A DNA stretch of 64,000 nt from Escallonia rubra (lineage: Eukaryota; Streptophyta; Magnoliopsida; Escalloniales; Escalloniaceae): positions 62,001 to 126,000 of the forward strand of contig JAVXUO010002070.1 in the NCBI GenBank assembly GCA_033065855.1. Direction: 5' to 3'. The notes under the pieces were generated by a model. The model was not told the origin of the DNA. It did no database searches and saw nothing but the letters and a program-made list of their open reading frames with translations. Position numbers and translations under genes: made by a program. This document shows positions 24,480 to 37,390 of this stretch, piece after piece (position 1 is the first letter of the stretch; the number at the start of each line of letters is the position of its first letter).

Positions 24480-24800
24480 GATCGAGCTCCGCAGCGAAGA
24501 GATGTTCCCCCAGAAAGAGTTGTCCGTGGCTGCGCCGGAGAAAGAAGGGACGGAGGCGGTGACCGGCGATGGAGGCGGTGACTGTGGTGAGAGATGAGAT
24601 GCGATCCAGAAATTTCGAGCAGAGCGGTGGCTGTGGACTCCCTCAGATGCGATTCGGCCGAAGAGATGAGATCAAGCTCCGCATCGAAGAGATGTTCCCC
24701 CAGAAAGAGTTGTTCGTGGCTGCGCCGGAGAAAGAAGGGACGGAGGCGGTGACCGACGATGGAGGCGGTGGCTGTGGACTCCCCAGATGCGATTCGGCCA
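24480..24800. repeat. Tandem duplication, period about 190 bp
   Basis: A GC-rich unit with AGAGATGTTCCCCCAGAAAG, GGAGAAAGAAGGGACGGAGG and GATGCGATTCGGCC occurs at about 24480-24668 and again from about 24670, with only a few differences. Short frames run through it (24355-24597, 24569-24886 plus strand), but I recognise no protein. Confidence 0.75.
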
Positions 24801-24889
24801 AAGAGAAGAGAACCCTAATGTTTTCTTTGATTTTTTCCATCTTTTATTTTCTGTTGCTAGGAAGACTCGAAGGCCAGACCTCATAAGTG

Positions 24890-27800
24890 AAGCCATCTGG
24901 GCCGCGTGAAAAGAGGTTTCAAAAAGAGCTACAAGCTCTCTAACACAAGCATGGACAAACATGATCACGTACCTAATTTCAAAGGTCATATGTATGCCTT
25001 TTTTGTCAAATCATATGTCAAAATCAGAAGCATCAAAAGTTACAAAAAAGGAAAGGAAAAGAAAAATGATTCCAGTAGAGTCCAATCCATGAAGATAAGA
25101 AATAAGAATAACACAATTAGATACCAAGGAGGGGCATAAAAATAAGAAGCCAAGTATGAACTAATTTCAGTAAGATGTATGAATACACAATGGTGTTCAT
25201 TTGATTTGATTAGAGCAAACGTCAACTACATATATCCAAACAAAAACTATGAAAGGAAAAGAAAATGTATCATAAGAATGTAGAGCAACTCTAGTCCAAG
25301 ATAGATTTAATGCCTCAAGCTTGTACGCCATACACGAAGTTCAGAATTGCTTCAAGACTTTGAAAATATATCTTGGTTGTTAGAGTGATACAATGCTCTT
25401 GACAACCCTGTATTCATGGGAACAATCATGTTAGATTTAAGAAAGGTATAAAAAAATATGAATAACTATATGACAGGAAAAAGAAGTCTTTGTTACCCCT
25501 TGCTTCTTATCAATTTCGTCACCGGTAATTTCATCTTTGTTCCAAACCTTAATAAATGCATGTAACTAAGTCGAATTAGTTTTGACAAACCGAATGATTC
25601 GAATATTTATGCTCATGGGTTGAATCAAACATTATTCTGTATTTAAGATATTAGATTATGTCTTGGAAACTGCCCAAAAGATTTAATTTCGAGACTTCCA
25701 GATCAAAAACCATCATGTTTTCATGAATCAAGAATTGGATAGCTAAGTCTCACAAATTAGAGGGTTTCTCCGAAACATTGTTCTGCTCCATTAAAAAGCC
25801 AGTAAGAATGCTTCTCTCAACCCGTTTGTGCCTCTTTTCTCCGGTCCAATAGAATTGTCTTTTCTCTTTGATCCAACACTTTTTCATTGGATTCCACTAA
25901 TAACCTATTGGGCATGTCCTAAAGTTGTACCCTGTCAATATGCACATCATTTTCACTATTTTTTATTGCATTAATAACCTTGATCAAGAAGGAAAAAAAT
26001 ATTAAAATTCAGCAAATTTAGCCCAAAACAAAATAACATAGAAAAAGTAAAGGGCGTTACCTATTACTTCAATCGCATTTCTCAAAGTTATTTCAATGGC
26101 ATTTCTCAAAGGTTGGTCAATACACGTACGATGACTCTTTGGAAGATTTATCTCATCCATTTTTTAATCCTGAAAAAAGTTTGTCTTCAGAAGTTATAGA
26201 TAGCCTAAACAAATTAAATCTATGGAAGAATGAATTATGTTACTCGATCTATCTATATATAGAAAACAATTGTAGTTTTGTAAGTAATAATTACATGTGC
26301 AGACAGATCGATAGCATTTTATACTGAAAAATGAATTCCCTATTCATGTCTCAAGTTCAATTTGCAGCGAGATAGCAATAACTAATGATCTCATGTTCAA
26401 ACCAGTAGGCCGCATTTGATAATGAAAGAGGAATTCACAAGCTTCACTAAACAACTGCGACAACGTCCCTCGGAAGCATATGCGATATGTGACGCTAAAG
26501 AACCAATACATGGAAAATGTTGCGAGAAAGTGGAATAGGAAAAAAGGCCACACTGGGGACATACAAAACAAACTTCTCATCATGTGTTTTTTAATGCTCA
26601 AACCAAACCTGTCAGATCGCTACATGTACCCTTCTCCACCCAAGTCAAATCACTGCCACTATCTCATGCTAGAGAACTCCTGCGTGCAAATTGTAACAAG
26701 GTATAAGCAAGAAACAAGAATAGGAAAAAAATAAAAATAGGCTAAATCTTTGACGCATACATGCAAACAGGTCGTGTAGTATCTTAATTACCGCATGCAA
26801 AATCTTGGATGACAGCCATAAGGTTATAGAAAGAAATATAAGAGATACAAACAACCATCAATCTGTCATGAAAAGTGTGTAAAAGCATATTTAGCGTTAG
26901 GTCCCCACGACAGGTTTATAATGCCTATGGTAGGAGATGTGTAGGAATTTTGAATTCATCAGCAAGACATAATTCATCAGCAAGACATGCAGAGCATGAT
27001 GTTAAGTTCCGTTTGTGATTTCTTAGCAATTAATAAAATTTGAAAGCACGAGGAACGACAACGAAAGCAATACATGGAAAGCAATAAAAGCATCTAAGCA
27101 CAAGAGGGTCCCTATAAGGGGACTCCATTTTTTCCATTTGCTACTAAGCCTCCTTTGTTTTGGCTCGATATGGAGCTTCTTTGAAAGAGAGTTCTCCTCT
27201 TTACTTAGGGAAGAAAGAGGAACACTCTTTTTTGCCTTATTCTCACTTTTCTTCTTTTTGCATAGCCGCTCTGCATAAAAAATTTCAGTCCTAAGTCAGG
27301 CATTTCCTTTAAGCATGATTGAATAGCTTCTGAAATACAATCCTAGAAATGGATGTTGTAATCACCCCGTGAAATGTAATTCGTGATCCCTAAATTTTCT
27401 TATAAAACAATGTAGAATCACTCATATCTAGAGAGACGTAATGCTAATGCAGAAAATTCACAAAGTCCCCTAAAAATATTAAAAACTACTTGATGGCTGA
27501 TTTCAAACGAGTAGATCGGCCAAATCTAACATTTTTATCTTCATAAGTTCATCGCAAGACCTAGGACGTTATTCTTTTCTCTGTTGGTGAGCACGAGTAA
27601 GGGGAACTAATATTTTAAGTAATGAAAGAGAAAGTCTCATACAAAACGAAACAACTTCCTTATCTTCTACAGCTTTCAACTCTCAATCCATAAAATACCT
27701 TCTGAAAGTGGTTTTCATCATAGCAATATAACAGGAAGTGCCAAAGTACACATTGCTAACCTAATAAGATGCTGAACGGGTGAGGGGCTACCATGATGAC

Positions 27801-28590
27801 ATCATAAAGTAACGATCTAGTCACATGCAAGAACCAACCAAGATGCCTCTTGCAAATTCACTCCACCTAATAGAAATGAACTTCAAGAAAATCACCTCTT
27901 AACAGCTGTAAACTGCTATTTTCCATAGGTTAAGTACTTCCGAGCATACTTTCCACTACATTCAAATAATATGAGTTGGTTTCCCACATTTAAGGTGCTC
28001 TTGTGCTACTATAGATGTAGAGCTTCTTAAATTCAACAAGTGACTTATCTTCACTTCCACTATATTATATCATGAGAGCCTATCAAACTTTGGAACTTAA
28101 AGAGAAAATTTGACTTCCATAAATTTCATATCTAATTTTAACCTGCTTGCATCTTAAATTACTTCTCTCTTATCGCTCTTCTGTTGGTAAACTCACAATT
28201 TGCAACACAAACACACTCATCGGAGACTCGTGTTCTTTAACTTTATTCTCTAAGGCGGGCTTGCCAAAGTTAAAAGATGGCAAAAATCTACATGTCAGGT
28301 GAGAGTTTTCTCCGAGCTAGGTATTCATTCAGGAGTAAACGATAGGTAAAACTTGTTCCAAATGACAAAGGTAATGTCATTTGTCTTGTTCACTCCTCCT
28401 TCCCTCTTGCGAGCTAGGGCAAGCTTATGGTAGCAAAGCTAAGTCAAAGATGTGCTACAAAAAATCTGCATAAAAGACTATTTCTAGGCACATATAAGCT
28501 ATCTTCTATGTTCTTTCTAATTTACCATCTCATAACCTGCATTGCTCAGGGAGGTAATCTTGTAACTGATATAATTAGGGGAGCATAATG
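24890..28590. other. No recognisable gene or element
   Basis: AT-rich, low-coding DNA. The only frames are 60-105 residues with no recognisable domain, such as 26139-26327. I saw no TIR pair, LTR pair or RNA gene here. Confidence 0.5.
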
Positions 28591-30140
28591 TAACATCCCG
28601 GAATTTTCCGAAATGTTAACACTCAATCGATCGATAACACTAAGACAGTAATGTCCTTAACCTCAATAACTAATGCAACAAGCTGTCAGAGCAACTATCC
28701 GTCAATCAAACTATACTCTCAATCAACTGTCATAATTGAAATACCAAGTCTAAGTCTAAGAAAATTTAAACAATAATATTTACCCACGCAGGGGTTCTAA
28801 TGATGAATACAAAAATCTAATTCCTTCGCTTTCGCTTGCTCGGCTCTAATCCCTATTCAGGTAACCTACTGCTGGCTGTCACCTGCGGAAATGAAGTCAA
28901 AGGGGAGTGAGCTTTTGAGAGCCCAGTAAGGTGGCACAAAGATTTAAAAATAAGAAAACGATACGGACGATTTGACATTTAAACCAATAGAAAATTTTGA
29001 AAGCGGAGAAACAGAGCGGTTCAACAATCTTTCTATATACAATCAAACGATAATTTTAAAAGGGTTTTCAAAGAAAACCACAGCATTTCAATATAAACAA
29101 AGGGATGAGTATCAACTCTGTTCCCTTAAATCGATAACCATTTTTAAAACACTTAAAATGCAATAAACATAAATAGGAAACGTTGAACATGAGCAGTACA
29201 GAAGCAAAGCCACCCCGGCAGTGCTCGATACACTTACATATGCATATGTACACTGACTAGTCCATTTAGGTACTAGTTAAACCCATCCAACAGACCATCC
29301 TTATAACACCAACAATACAGACCATCCTTATGGCTCCCAAATTACTAACTCATGTCAACATTGAGAAGCAATAAATGCATTTCAAAATATTCAAGGAATT
29401 TAAACACAATTCAAAACATTTTACAATGATTGAATTAAGTAAACAGATGAATTAAGTAATGAATTCCAAACGATTGCTATCAGGCTCAAATTAGGGTTTC
29501 ATGGACGGTTTCAAAACATCTTTTATATCAAACATAAAAGCGAATCAATGTAGTTTGTAAAACTGTTCTATAAGCATTTTGTTAACGACTTATCCGGACT
29601 ATACCCCGGGGCCCGCTAAGAGATCCTAGTGGCACGACGCGTCACTCGCTTGGTAGTCAAAATTGCTCAACATCGCTGCTCAGTCAAAGCGCTCCGGGCC
29701 TCGAGCATCCGGACGGCGATCGAAAGTGTGCCTCCCTTCCCCGGGGGGGGGGGGGGACCTGCTGTACAACACTGGCTTCTCGTTCAACAACACTCACCCG
29801 CTACCTTCAGTAGCGCGACGCTCATTGTCGCCGGCTCAATCAACTGACGGGCTCCAGCCCTCGCGGCGGGACGGGCTCGCAACCCTAAAGCCCTCGCCGG
29901 CTCAATCATATTGAAGACCTCCGCTTGTCCATTACAGGGCGATAAGACATTTACCATGGGGTAATATTTCAATATCATCATTATGTGAAAGGCTTAATCA
30001 TGCCTTGAGATCATATTACTATATTAATAAATAATCTCAACAGTTCCATTCAAGGTTAATAAGGCAATTTCACAATATACTATGTTGAAGCCCCAACCTT
30101 GAAACTAGCTCCAAGGCACATACAATGCTACTTTAGTTGA
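28591..30140. repeat. Unclassified repeat-like DNA with a nested LTR fragment
   Basis: From 28591 the text TGTAACATCCCGGAATTTTCC and later AGTGAGCTTTTGAGAGCCCAG resemble non-coding parts of plant repeats, but I cannot assign a family. An LTR-like piece (29580-29947) interrupts it. No coding sequence is supported. Confidence 0.3.
29580..29947. mobile_element. Fragment related to the solo LTR at 48318
   Basis: It begins TGTTAACG and shares, in order, CCCCGGGG(C/T)CCGCTAA, GCTCAACATCGCT, CCTCGAGCATCCG, GATCGAAAGTGTG and the CTCGCGGCGGGACGGGCTCGC phrase with the LTR at 48318-49916, but it is much shorter. CATTT occurs on both sides, a possible 5-bp duplication. It is an old or reduced member of that LTR family. 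Confidence 0.55.
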
Positions 30141-30147
30141 GAACTAA

Positions 30148-30545
30148 GGGCCCCGTTTGACATGATTTTTTTTTCCAGTTTTGGAAATTGGAAAAAATAA
30201 ACGCGTTTGGTAACCATTTTTTTTCTTCAGTTTTAAAAATCAGTTTTTAAACCAAGGCTTTTTTAAAAACTCTAAAAATGAGTTTCGGTTTTTAGTTTTT
30301 TTTTTTTTTTTGAGACCACCCACCACCACCACCCTCCCACCGCCGGCAGCCACCTCCGGCGACCACCGCCGGCCACCACCATCGTCGGCCACCGCCACCG
30401 TAAACCACCACACACAAAAAATTCAAAATAAAAACTGGGTTATCAAACACTCACTTGTTTTTGTAAAAAAAAAAAATTTAACTGCTCTTTAGTTTTTTTT
30501 TTTGGAAACTGAAAAACAAAAAAAAAAGTATTGTCAAACAGACCC
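30148..30545. mobile_element. PIF/Harbinger (Tourist-like) MITE, copy B
   Basis: The left end GGGCCCCGTTTGACA and the inverse of the right end (GGGTCTGTTTGACA) form a TIR. The inside has T-runs, a GC-rich core of CCACCGCCGG triplets, then text like AAAACTGGGTTATCAAACAC shared with copies A and C. The flanking trinucleotides (TAA left, TTG right) do not match, so the target duplication has decayed. Confidence 0.65.
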
Positions 30546-31064
30546 TTGGTTTTTGCTGAACTTTGTCAAACATGCTCTCATGCGGCTTTTAGGCGTCTAT
30601 TAACCATATTGAACCCTTTGCGCATCTTGGTCCACACGCTATACAGAGATACCCGGGATGGTCAAGGAATTCAAATCCTCCACAGCTTTCAAATAATAAC
30701 CTTGGACGTCCTAATAAATTTTTTTCGTAGAGTTAAAAATATAATGAACAGATTTGAGAACATTCTAAGTTTTTTATGTCACTGGTAACTTATGCTGACC
30801 GGCTGTAAAAAACTCAAATTTTAAGGGGCCAAATTTCAATGCTTAAACGGGGGTGTTTTGCGTTTCTCAACATCATAACCAGTAGAACAAGTGTTCATAT
30901 TTACATTTTATGCAAAATATTTGTGCGTTGAAGTAATTGGGATCAACTATCTTAAGAAGTTAAGAATCAAGACTTAAGGATATGAGCATGAAATAACATT
31001 CCGTGAAGTAGTTGCTTTACATTAGCCTGTTGCGCGTGACAACTACTCAGAGGAAGATATTTAA
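30546..31064. other. No recognisable gene between two MITEs
   Basis: Single-copy-looking AT-rich DNA with no supported frame. Confidence 0.4.
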
Positions 31065-32580
31065 GGCTCTGTTTTTTTTTTGTTTTCAGTTTCCAAAAAA
31101 AATAAATTAAAGAGCAATTTATTATTATTTTTTTTACAAAAACAAGTGGGTGTTTGATAACCCAGTTTTTATTTTGAGTTTTTTTTTGTGGTGGTTTGCG
31201 GTGGCGGTGGCGGTGGCCGGCGATGGTCGCTAGCCGCCGGAGGTGGCCGCTGACATTCACCGGCGGTGGTCGCCAGAGGTGGCCGACTGAGGTGGCTACC
31301 GGCCGGCAGTGATCACCGGAGGTTGCTGCCGGTGGCCGGAGGTAGACCTGGCAAAATGATATCCGTACCCGTTACCCGAACCGTACCCGGTCCAAAATAC
31401 CGGGTACGGGTACTAGTATTCAATACCCGACGAAATAAGACCCGTACCCGAACCGACCCGTAATTTTCGGGTCGGGTTAGGTCGGTTTTCGGGTTACCCG
31501 GCTTGTGTGCTATATAAATCCTTTTAGGGTTTCTTGCCTTCATTCTTCTTTCATTTTTTCTCGTCCCACCGCCGCTCTCTTTCTCTCTCACAGACCGTCC
31601 TCTCCACGCCAAACCCACAGGCCACAAGACTCGGTCGCCACCACCGACAGTCCTCGGTCGCCACCACCGATAGTCCTCGGTCGCCACCACCGACAGTCCA
31701 TACTCAACAAGATCCCAGATCCGCATGACCACTACCGCGCCGTCAGTGCAACTCCGTAGATCTACTACCACCGACACCATCAACGGCGGCCACTTCCACT
31801 CTAGATCTACGGCCGGCCACTTCCACTCCAGATTTACGCCCGGCCACTTCAACTCCAGATCTACCACCGGCCACTTCAACTCTGGATCTACCGCGGGCCT
31901 TAAAACACCCTCTACTTCTTTAAAGTTTCAACCCCTGTTGAGTGATTTTATTAGTTCTTTGTAATTTGCAATATTTGTTAATTATTTAATTTATTTTGTT
32001 CGGTAGATCGATGAATGTATGAATGTTTGAGACTTTGAGTATGTTGTGACTTTCAGAGTTTCAGTGGTGGATTTTGATGGTGTTTATATAGATGTACAGA
32101 TTGTTGTGTTATGAATTTTGATAGAGAAGAAAGATATAGAACAATCACGAATGAATTTGGCTGTTAAAATAGGGCAAAGTGATGTAATAAAAATTTGTTT
32201 TATTAAAATAATAATTAATCAGAAATTGGTAGTTTACCCGCGGGTAATACCCTACCCGCAAGGGTAGGGTACGGATCCTGAAAAACTCTACCCGTAAAAA
32301 CCCGGGTAAAAATTACCCGACCCGTTTTTATCCGGACCCGACCGGGTTTTACCCGTACCCCGACGGGTATACCCGTTTGCCAGGTCTAGCCGGAGGTGGG
32401 AGGGTGGTGGTGGTCTAAAAAAAAAACTCATTTTTGGAGTTTTTTTTTCTTCTTCAGTTTAAAATTTGGTTTTTTAAACTGAAGAAGAAAAAAAGAAAAA
32501 TGGTTACCAAACGCAACTTTTTTTTCCAGTTTCCAAAACTGAAAAAAAAAACTGGAAAAAAAGGAGTGTCAAACAGGGCT
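31065..32580. mobile_element. PIF/Harbinger (Tourist-like) element, copy C, split by a hAT element
   Basis: The left end GGCTCTGTTTT and the inverted right end AGCCCTGTTTGACA are flanked by TAA on both sides (31062-31064 and 32581-32583), the usual PIF/Harbinger duplication. Without the 1046-bp hAT insertion plus its 8-bp repeat it is about 0.46 kb, close to copy B. Confidence 0.7.
31343..32388. mobile_element. Non-autonomous hAT element nested in copy C
   Basis: The termini are TAGACCTGGCAAA and the inverse TTTGCCAGGTCTA. The exact 8-bp repeat GCCGGAGG flanks it (31335-31342 and 32389-32396). Subterminal ACCCG or CGGGT repeats are dense at both ends. The inside has a leader-like CT- and GC-rich part with a repeated TCGGTCGCCACCACCGA phrase (three copies, 31630-31700) and an AT-rich part. 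It encodes no transposase. Confidence 0.85.
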
Positions 32581-32583
32581 TAA

Positions 32584-35500
32584 GCCTCTTGAAGGGTATT
32601 TTTCTTTGACTGCCAAATCTTAGCCATCGTCGTTGCCTTGCTACTTCCCTTCAACATCCATGGCTATGAATATGGTCTCCTGCTCTACATCCTCTCAATT
32701 CACTTTTTCCCTTCCTTAGGGGCACTACCACTCCTGCAACTTTACCATGTCTTGTCATCAACCTTTAACCCCTTCTGGTTCACCTTTCAAACCACCTCAC
32801 AAGGGGGATTCTTTGACTGTAGACTTACCCATAGATCTTTTCAAATCCGCCAAAGTTTCTAATTTTAGCTGATATTCCAATTGGTTTTGTTCAAAATCTA
32901 ACCCATGGTTTCGAGATGGCTAAAGTGCGAGTTAAAGATGATCTTTTTTTTACCCACCCGAGCTCTTGACGTCGATCCAAGAAAACTTCTTTCGAGCCGC
33001 AAATCTTGATGATCCAGCCTTGGAAGGCCCCAGCCAACTCCATTAACTTTAATATTAAATTGTCTTTAATGTGGTCCCGACATTGATGCACAGAGATGGC
33101 ATCAGTTCACCACTTAGTTTTGGCAGCCAAAGGAAGTCATGGCTCAATGTGTTATTTGCTTTCCCTGTGGGCTATTTTTTTTTAATCAATTTTTGAGGCC
33201 ATTTGGGTGGGGTATACTCTGTGTTCACCTCAGTTCAAAGTGCTAGCCACTAGCCAAATAACTAATAAATTCCTTAAGATAGTATGCAAAACACTCGAGG
33301 ATGGAATATAATGTCATCGTAACCCCACCAGATGACGCTGCTTGAGGTTTTGAGAGTTGCCTCTAACACTAGTTGAAACCAATTCGTAAACCTTACGGGT
33401 ATATAGAGTTATTAAAAACTTATGTCAGTATAAAACTAGTCACAAGAGTATATATTAATCAAATTAATTGAAAATATTAACTAATATGCTAACTACAAAT
33501 CGCAAACGATTACACACCAATAAGTAAGATATTGAATGTAGCGATACTTGACGATTTAATAGATTTGGCTTAAACTATAATCAAGCCTACATTCATCTCT
33601 TCAAGGAAGTCCCTTCCAAGAGCCCAAAAATCTACTAGGATGATCTACCTTCTGATGAAGACCTAGCAACCATACAATTCCCTTGGTGTTATGCACACAC
33701 CAAGACCATGTTTTGACAATCCCAAAGCTACAAATCACGAGAACCCCAAACTTTGCCAGAAGTTGATTGAAATAAAAGTTCTTATACAATAAAAGTTCTC
33801 TCTATTAAGTATATGTGCACAATTGAAGTATAATAAAAGAAGAAATGAGAAAATTGAGGACTTGAAGATGTTTACTTTAAATCAAAGGGTTCCTCACAAA
33901 AATGCTCTATTTAATCATGTAAAAATCATGAAGATGAACACAGAAAAGTTTAATCCTTGAGCTTTGATGTTTCTTTACTGAATGTAGGCTTAAAATGTGG
34001 TTTCCATAGTACATGATGAAGCTCAAAATCATTTCTATAGGTTGGGTTGAAATATAATCAATATTAGAAGATTAAGCATGAATTCTAACAACACTAGTTG
34101 TTATTTATTAATATTGCAGATTAGAGTTGACTATAATACAATGAAGTCGATTGCATTCCTTTTTAGGGGAGCATTGCCCTAATTCAGTCGACTGCATTGC
34201 CATTCTAGCCGACTACAATGATTTCATGAAGAAACCACCTCTCTTATATGGACATAACTTCTCTAGAAAATCGGATCAGGCACCATTTTTTTTGGTCATA
34301 AATCTAATGAAAAGATTAGCTCTAAAAACATTTTTGAGAGAATATAGGTGAGTTTGAAATGTTACCAAATTATAAGAAACACTTGTTTAAAAGCTTATGC
34401 TCTCACATGCAATGCAAAAGTTGTCCAAAGGTCGTTCTGGCCATAGTCATCAATCCAAGTATCAAATAGAAAGACTAGTTACATAAGAGTAAAGGGCAGT
34501 AACTATCGAAAGTTTCATAGCCTATTCTTTCTTTGTTGTTCTTTGACATTTGACTTGATGAAACTTTCTTAGCACCTCTAATATAGCTTTAAGCTCCTCG
34601 AATTTTATTCGACATATCCAATTTCTCAAACATGTCTTCATCAGAGTTAAAACTTATACCTACTAAGCATTCACCCAAAGCATACATCAGAATACGATCA
34701 ATTTGTTGTTATCATCAAGACAAGATGTAAGCCTATGTCATTTGTCAAGAAGGCTAACAATCTCTTCCTTCTCTTATGATGACAAACATTGATTCCACAT
34801 GAGCTGGAATTATATATATAAAAAAAAGCACAATCTTATAGATCATGGAATCATCTATGTTATACTCAAGATATACCAATAAGCTCAATGTATTTAAACA
34901 CATAACTAGCTCCCCCTACTTAAAAACAAAAAATGCTCTTCCTTTACTATCATCCCAACAAACACAAGCATATAGCAATAAAAACCAAATTATTTCCTCC
35001 CCTTTCAGCTTCAATAAAAAGATACGGGGATGTGTGTGTGAAAAGATAGTTATAACCAAGACAATGGAGTACATTATGCAACATCGAGAATTCAAACATG
35101 ATCAAAGAGAGATATATTTTGTAAATTCAAACATGATGAAAAAGAGACATCTAGTGTAGTTCAATAATCCCATATGCATCATTGATTTTTTAAGAGTAAC
35201 AAGATAATATCTGATTCAAGCATATAGCTTCATGTTCAAGCATGCTCCTTCTTAGTCAATGCCAAAAATATCCACCAAGCACAACCAAATTAATGTTCAA
35301 ATCATGTCCCCGTTTTTGGCATAACCAAAAGGCACGTGTGTGTGTGTGCGTGTGTGTGTGAAATATGAAATTACCTTTCAACCTTGCATTGTAAGAAAAG
35401 TTGTATAATGCTATTCTTCTGTGTTATATAATATCCTTTTCTTCTTATAGCGAAAGTCTACCGAGGGCCAGAATGTGATTTTTAAGTGATTTCAAATAAA

Positions 35501-35824
35501 CAAAGTGCATTTTCAAGTACTATTTGAAACACCAATCTTGTTCAATGGCCAATCATGTGGAATCTCCCCCTCATTTTTCCTTCACGTTTTGAGAAAGCGA
35601 AGCCAGTTGTTTGAGAAATCTCAATACATTACACTAGCAAACGTAAGTTACTATTTCCCCATGTTGATTGAGTATACGATTAGATGATGCACACATCAAG
35701 GCTTTAATGTGAGAGTCAACAAATGCAGTCTAAAGGTATATACTCATGCATGTATATAGGGGTTGGTCCTTTTCCACCAGTGAAAAGGTCCTTACTTCTC
35801 CAACTCTCGTCCGGTCGTCCACGT
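32584..35824. other. No recognisable gene
   Basis: AT-rich DNA with scattered short frames without recognisable domains. It holds a short (GT)n at 35335-35362 and a variant repeat around 34140-34215 (AGTCGACTGCATTGCC-type phrases). Nothing else stands out. Confidence 0.45.
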
Positions 35825-36190
35825 GAGGCTAGCGACTAAAACGACGTAGTTTTGATAAAACAAATAGTCATTTTTTCCTCTCTCTCTCTCTCCCCCTTCC
35901 CCCAGTTTTCTTCCCTTCCCCATCTCTCTGTCGCAGGCCCTAGCAAGCCACCGCCCCAACCTTCCTGCGCCACCATCACACGCACCGTCGCCCATCACTA
36001 CCTCAACCTTCCTGCCTCGGTCACCATCACCGCCCAAACCTTCATACGCAGGTGAAATCTCATACTGAAATCACATAGGATGGCCGTTAACGGTGGCGTC
36101 GACGCCACCAATTTTTCCATTACAAAGGTTATATTTTACCTCTGTCGCAGTGCTCGATTTTGATACACATACTAAAATCAGCCACTACTC

Positions 36191-36520
36191 GTGCTGTCTT
36201 CCCCTACCAAATCTCAGTGCAATTACATGACTCATAGTGGAAGCACACCCACCATCACACCCACCATCTCTACCGTAGATCATCAACCTTCCATCGTCGG
36301 CCACCGTCAATGGCCATTCCTGCCGCAAAAGGTCTCCACCACCCACTACCTCCACAATTTCCAACCCCCACGAGCTTTGGGACTGTTGTCAAAATCCAGC
36401 CACCATCACACCCACCTTCTCTTAATGCAGACCACCCACCTTACATCGCTGCAGAGACCGCCCACCATCACTACCATAGAGACTGTCATTCCCTTGCTGA
36501 GAAACACGACAGAGAGATAA
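36191..36520 (+). other. Reading frame initiated in the left TIR of the 7.5-kb element
   Basis: A 109-codon frame begins MLSSPTKSQCNY, nearly the same peptide that opens the transposase frame on the other side (43154 minus strand, MLSSPTKFQCNY). The TIR thus offers the same ATG to both sides. After about 20 codons the left frame runs into low-complexity His/Thr/Pro-rich sequence with no domain, so its status as a gene is doubtful. It points toward the captured exons. Confidence 0.3.
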
Positions 36521-36892
36521 TTCTCTTCTGCAGTAGCGAGAGAACGGGCATCTTTTTCCCAAAATTCCCTCTGTGTACGAGCTGCCAAATTTGTGGATTT
36601 TCTTCTAATTCAGGCAAGCTCTAATCTACCCTGCCTCTCAATTTTATCTTGGTTTTGTGAATGATTTCTTTCGTCATCCATGTTAAACATATTTTGTTTA
36701 ATTAGGGTACATGTGATGATTTATTCACAGTTCCTCACACTTTTTATACTTTCCAATTTGATCACCAACTGTTCAATGAAAGTCCTAGCCTAAACCATAC
36801 ATCTGTATCGTATCTTAACTCTCGGTAGTATATGGAGAGGCTAATTTATGGCTTCCTTGGTGTCATTATGAATTTATTTGCCTTCATGTAGG

Positions 36893-37390
36893 TTGTCCGC
36901 TAGGGCCGGTCTGTATATGCAGATATTCAGAAGTTTATAGAGTTTCAGCTTATCGTTAATGTCGCCCGTTGAACCCTGTGCAGATTTGTTTCTCTCTCAC
37001 TTTACTGCTGGCTCGTTGTCACTTTGTTGCATTTATCAAAATGTGTAAAATACAGTGGTACCTTTATCGGGGAAGGCAGTTGGATGTTTGGCCGAGATTT
37101 CTTATAGACAAGAACCATTACTCTTGTTTACCCTCCGTAATTCCTCCCCGAGGATAAACAAGAAACCAAAAGTAAAATTATCAAGTTTGAGGCTATGGTG
37201 CACGTTCTAGGGTCGACATATGTAAATCGAACCTGACATATGTAATAAGGATATTATTATGTGAATCTTAAGATACATTTTCTTGGTGCAACTTCTCTGG
37301 GTTAATCTCATCATGGATGCTCTTAGAGCATTGACATTAGCTACTGAACCACCAACTGGCCATCTTATGCATGTAACTCATGTTGGTCAA
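36893..37390 (+). pseudogene. Captured fragment of a P2B-type Ca2+-ATPase (ACA) gene
   Basis: Two exon-like pieces. The first (36893-36971) reads VVR, a stop, then GRSVYADIQKFIEFQLIVNV. The second (37283-37390) reads VQLLWVNLIMDALRALTLAT then EPPTGHLMH. In plant autoinhibited Ca2+-ATPases these are consecutive stretches at membrane helices 5-6 (WGRSVY..QKF.QFQLTVNV and VQLLWVNLIMDTLGALALAT). The bases between look intronic, and the residues that should join the two are missing. Changes at otherwise fixed positions (WGR to stop-GR, LGAL to LRAL) and the tiny size make it non-functional as a pump. It lies inside a Mutator-like element, the Pack-MULE style of gene capture. Confidence 0.75.

Noticed and set aside
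26139-26327. 62-residue frame as a gene
   Set aside because: No domain, no splice context and typical length for chance in AT-rich DNA.
36893-37390. Functional Ca2+-ATPase gene
   Set aside because: Only two short exon pieces, with an internal stop and missing connecting residues; no phosphorylation-site or nucleotide-binding domain nearby.
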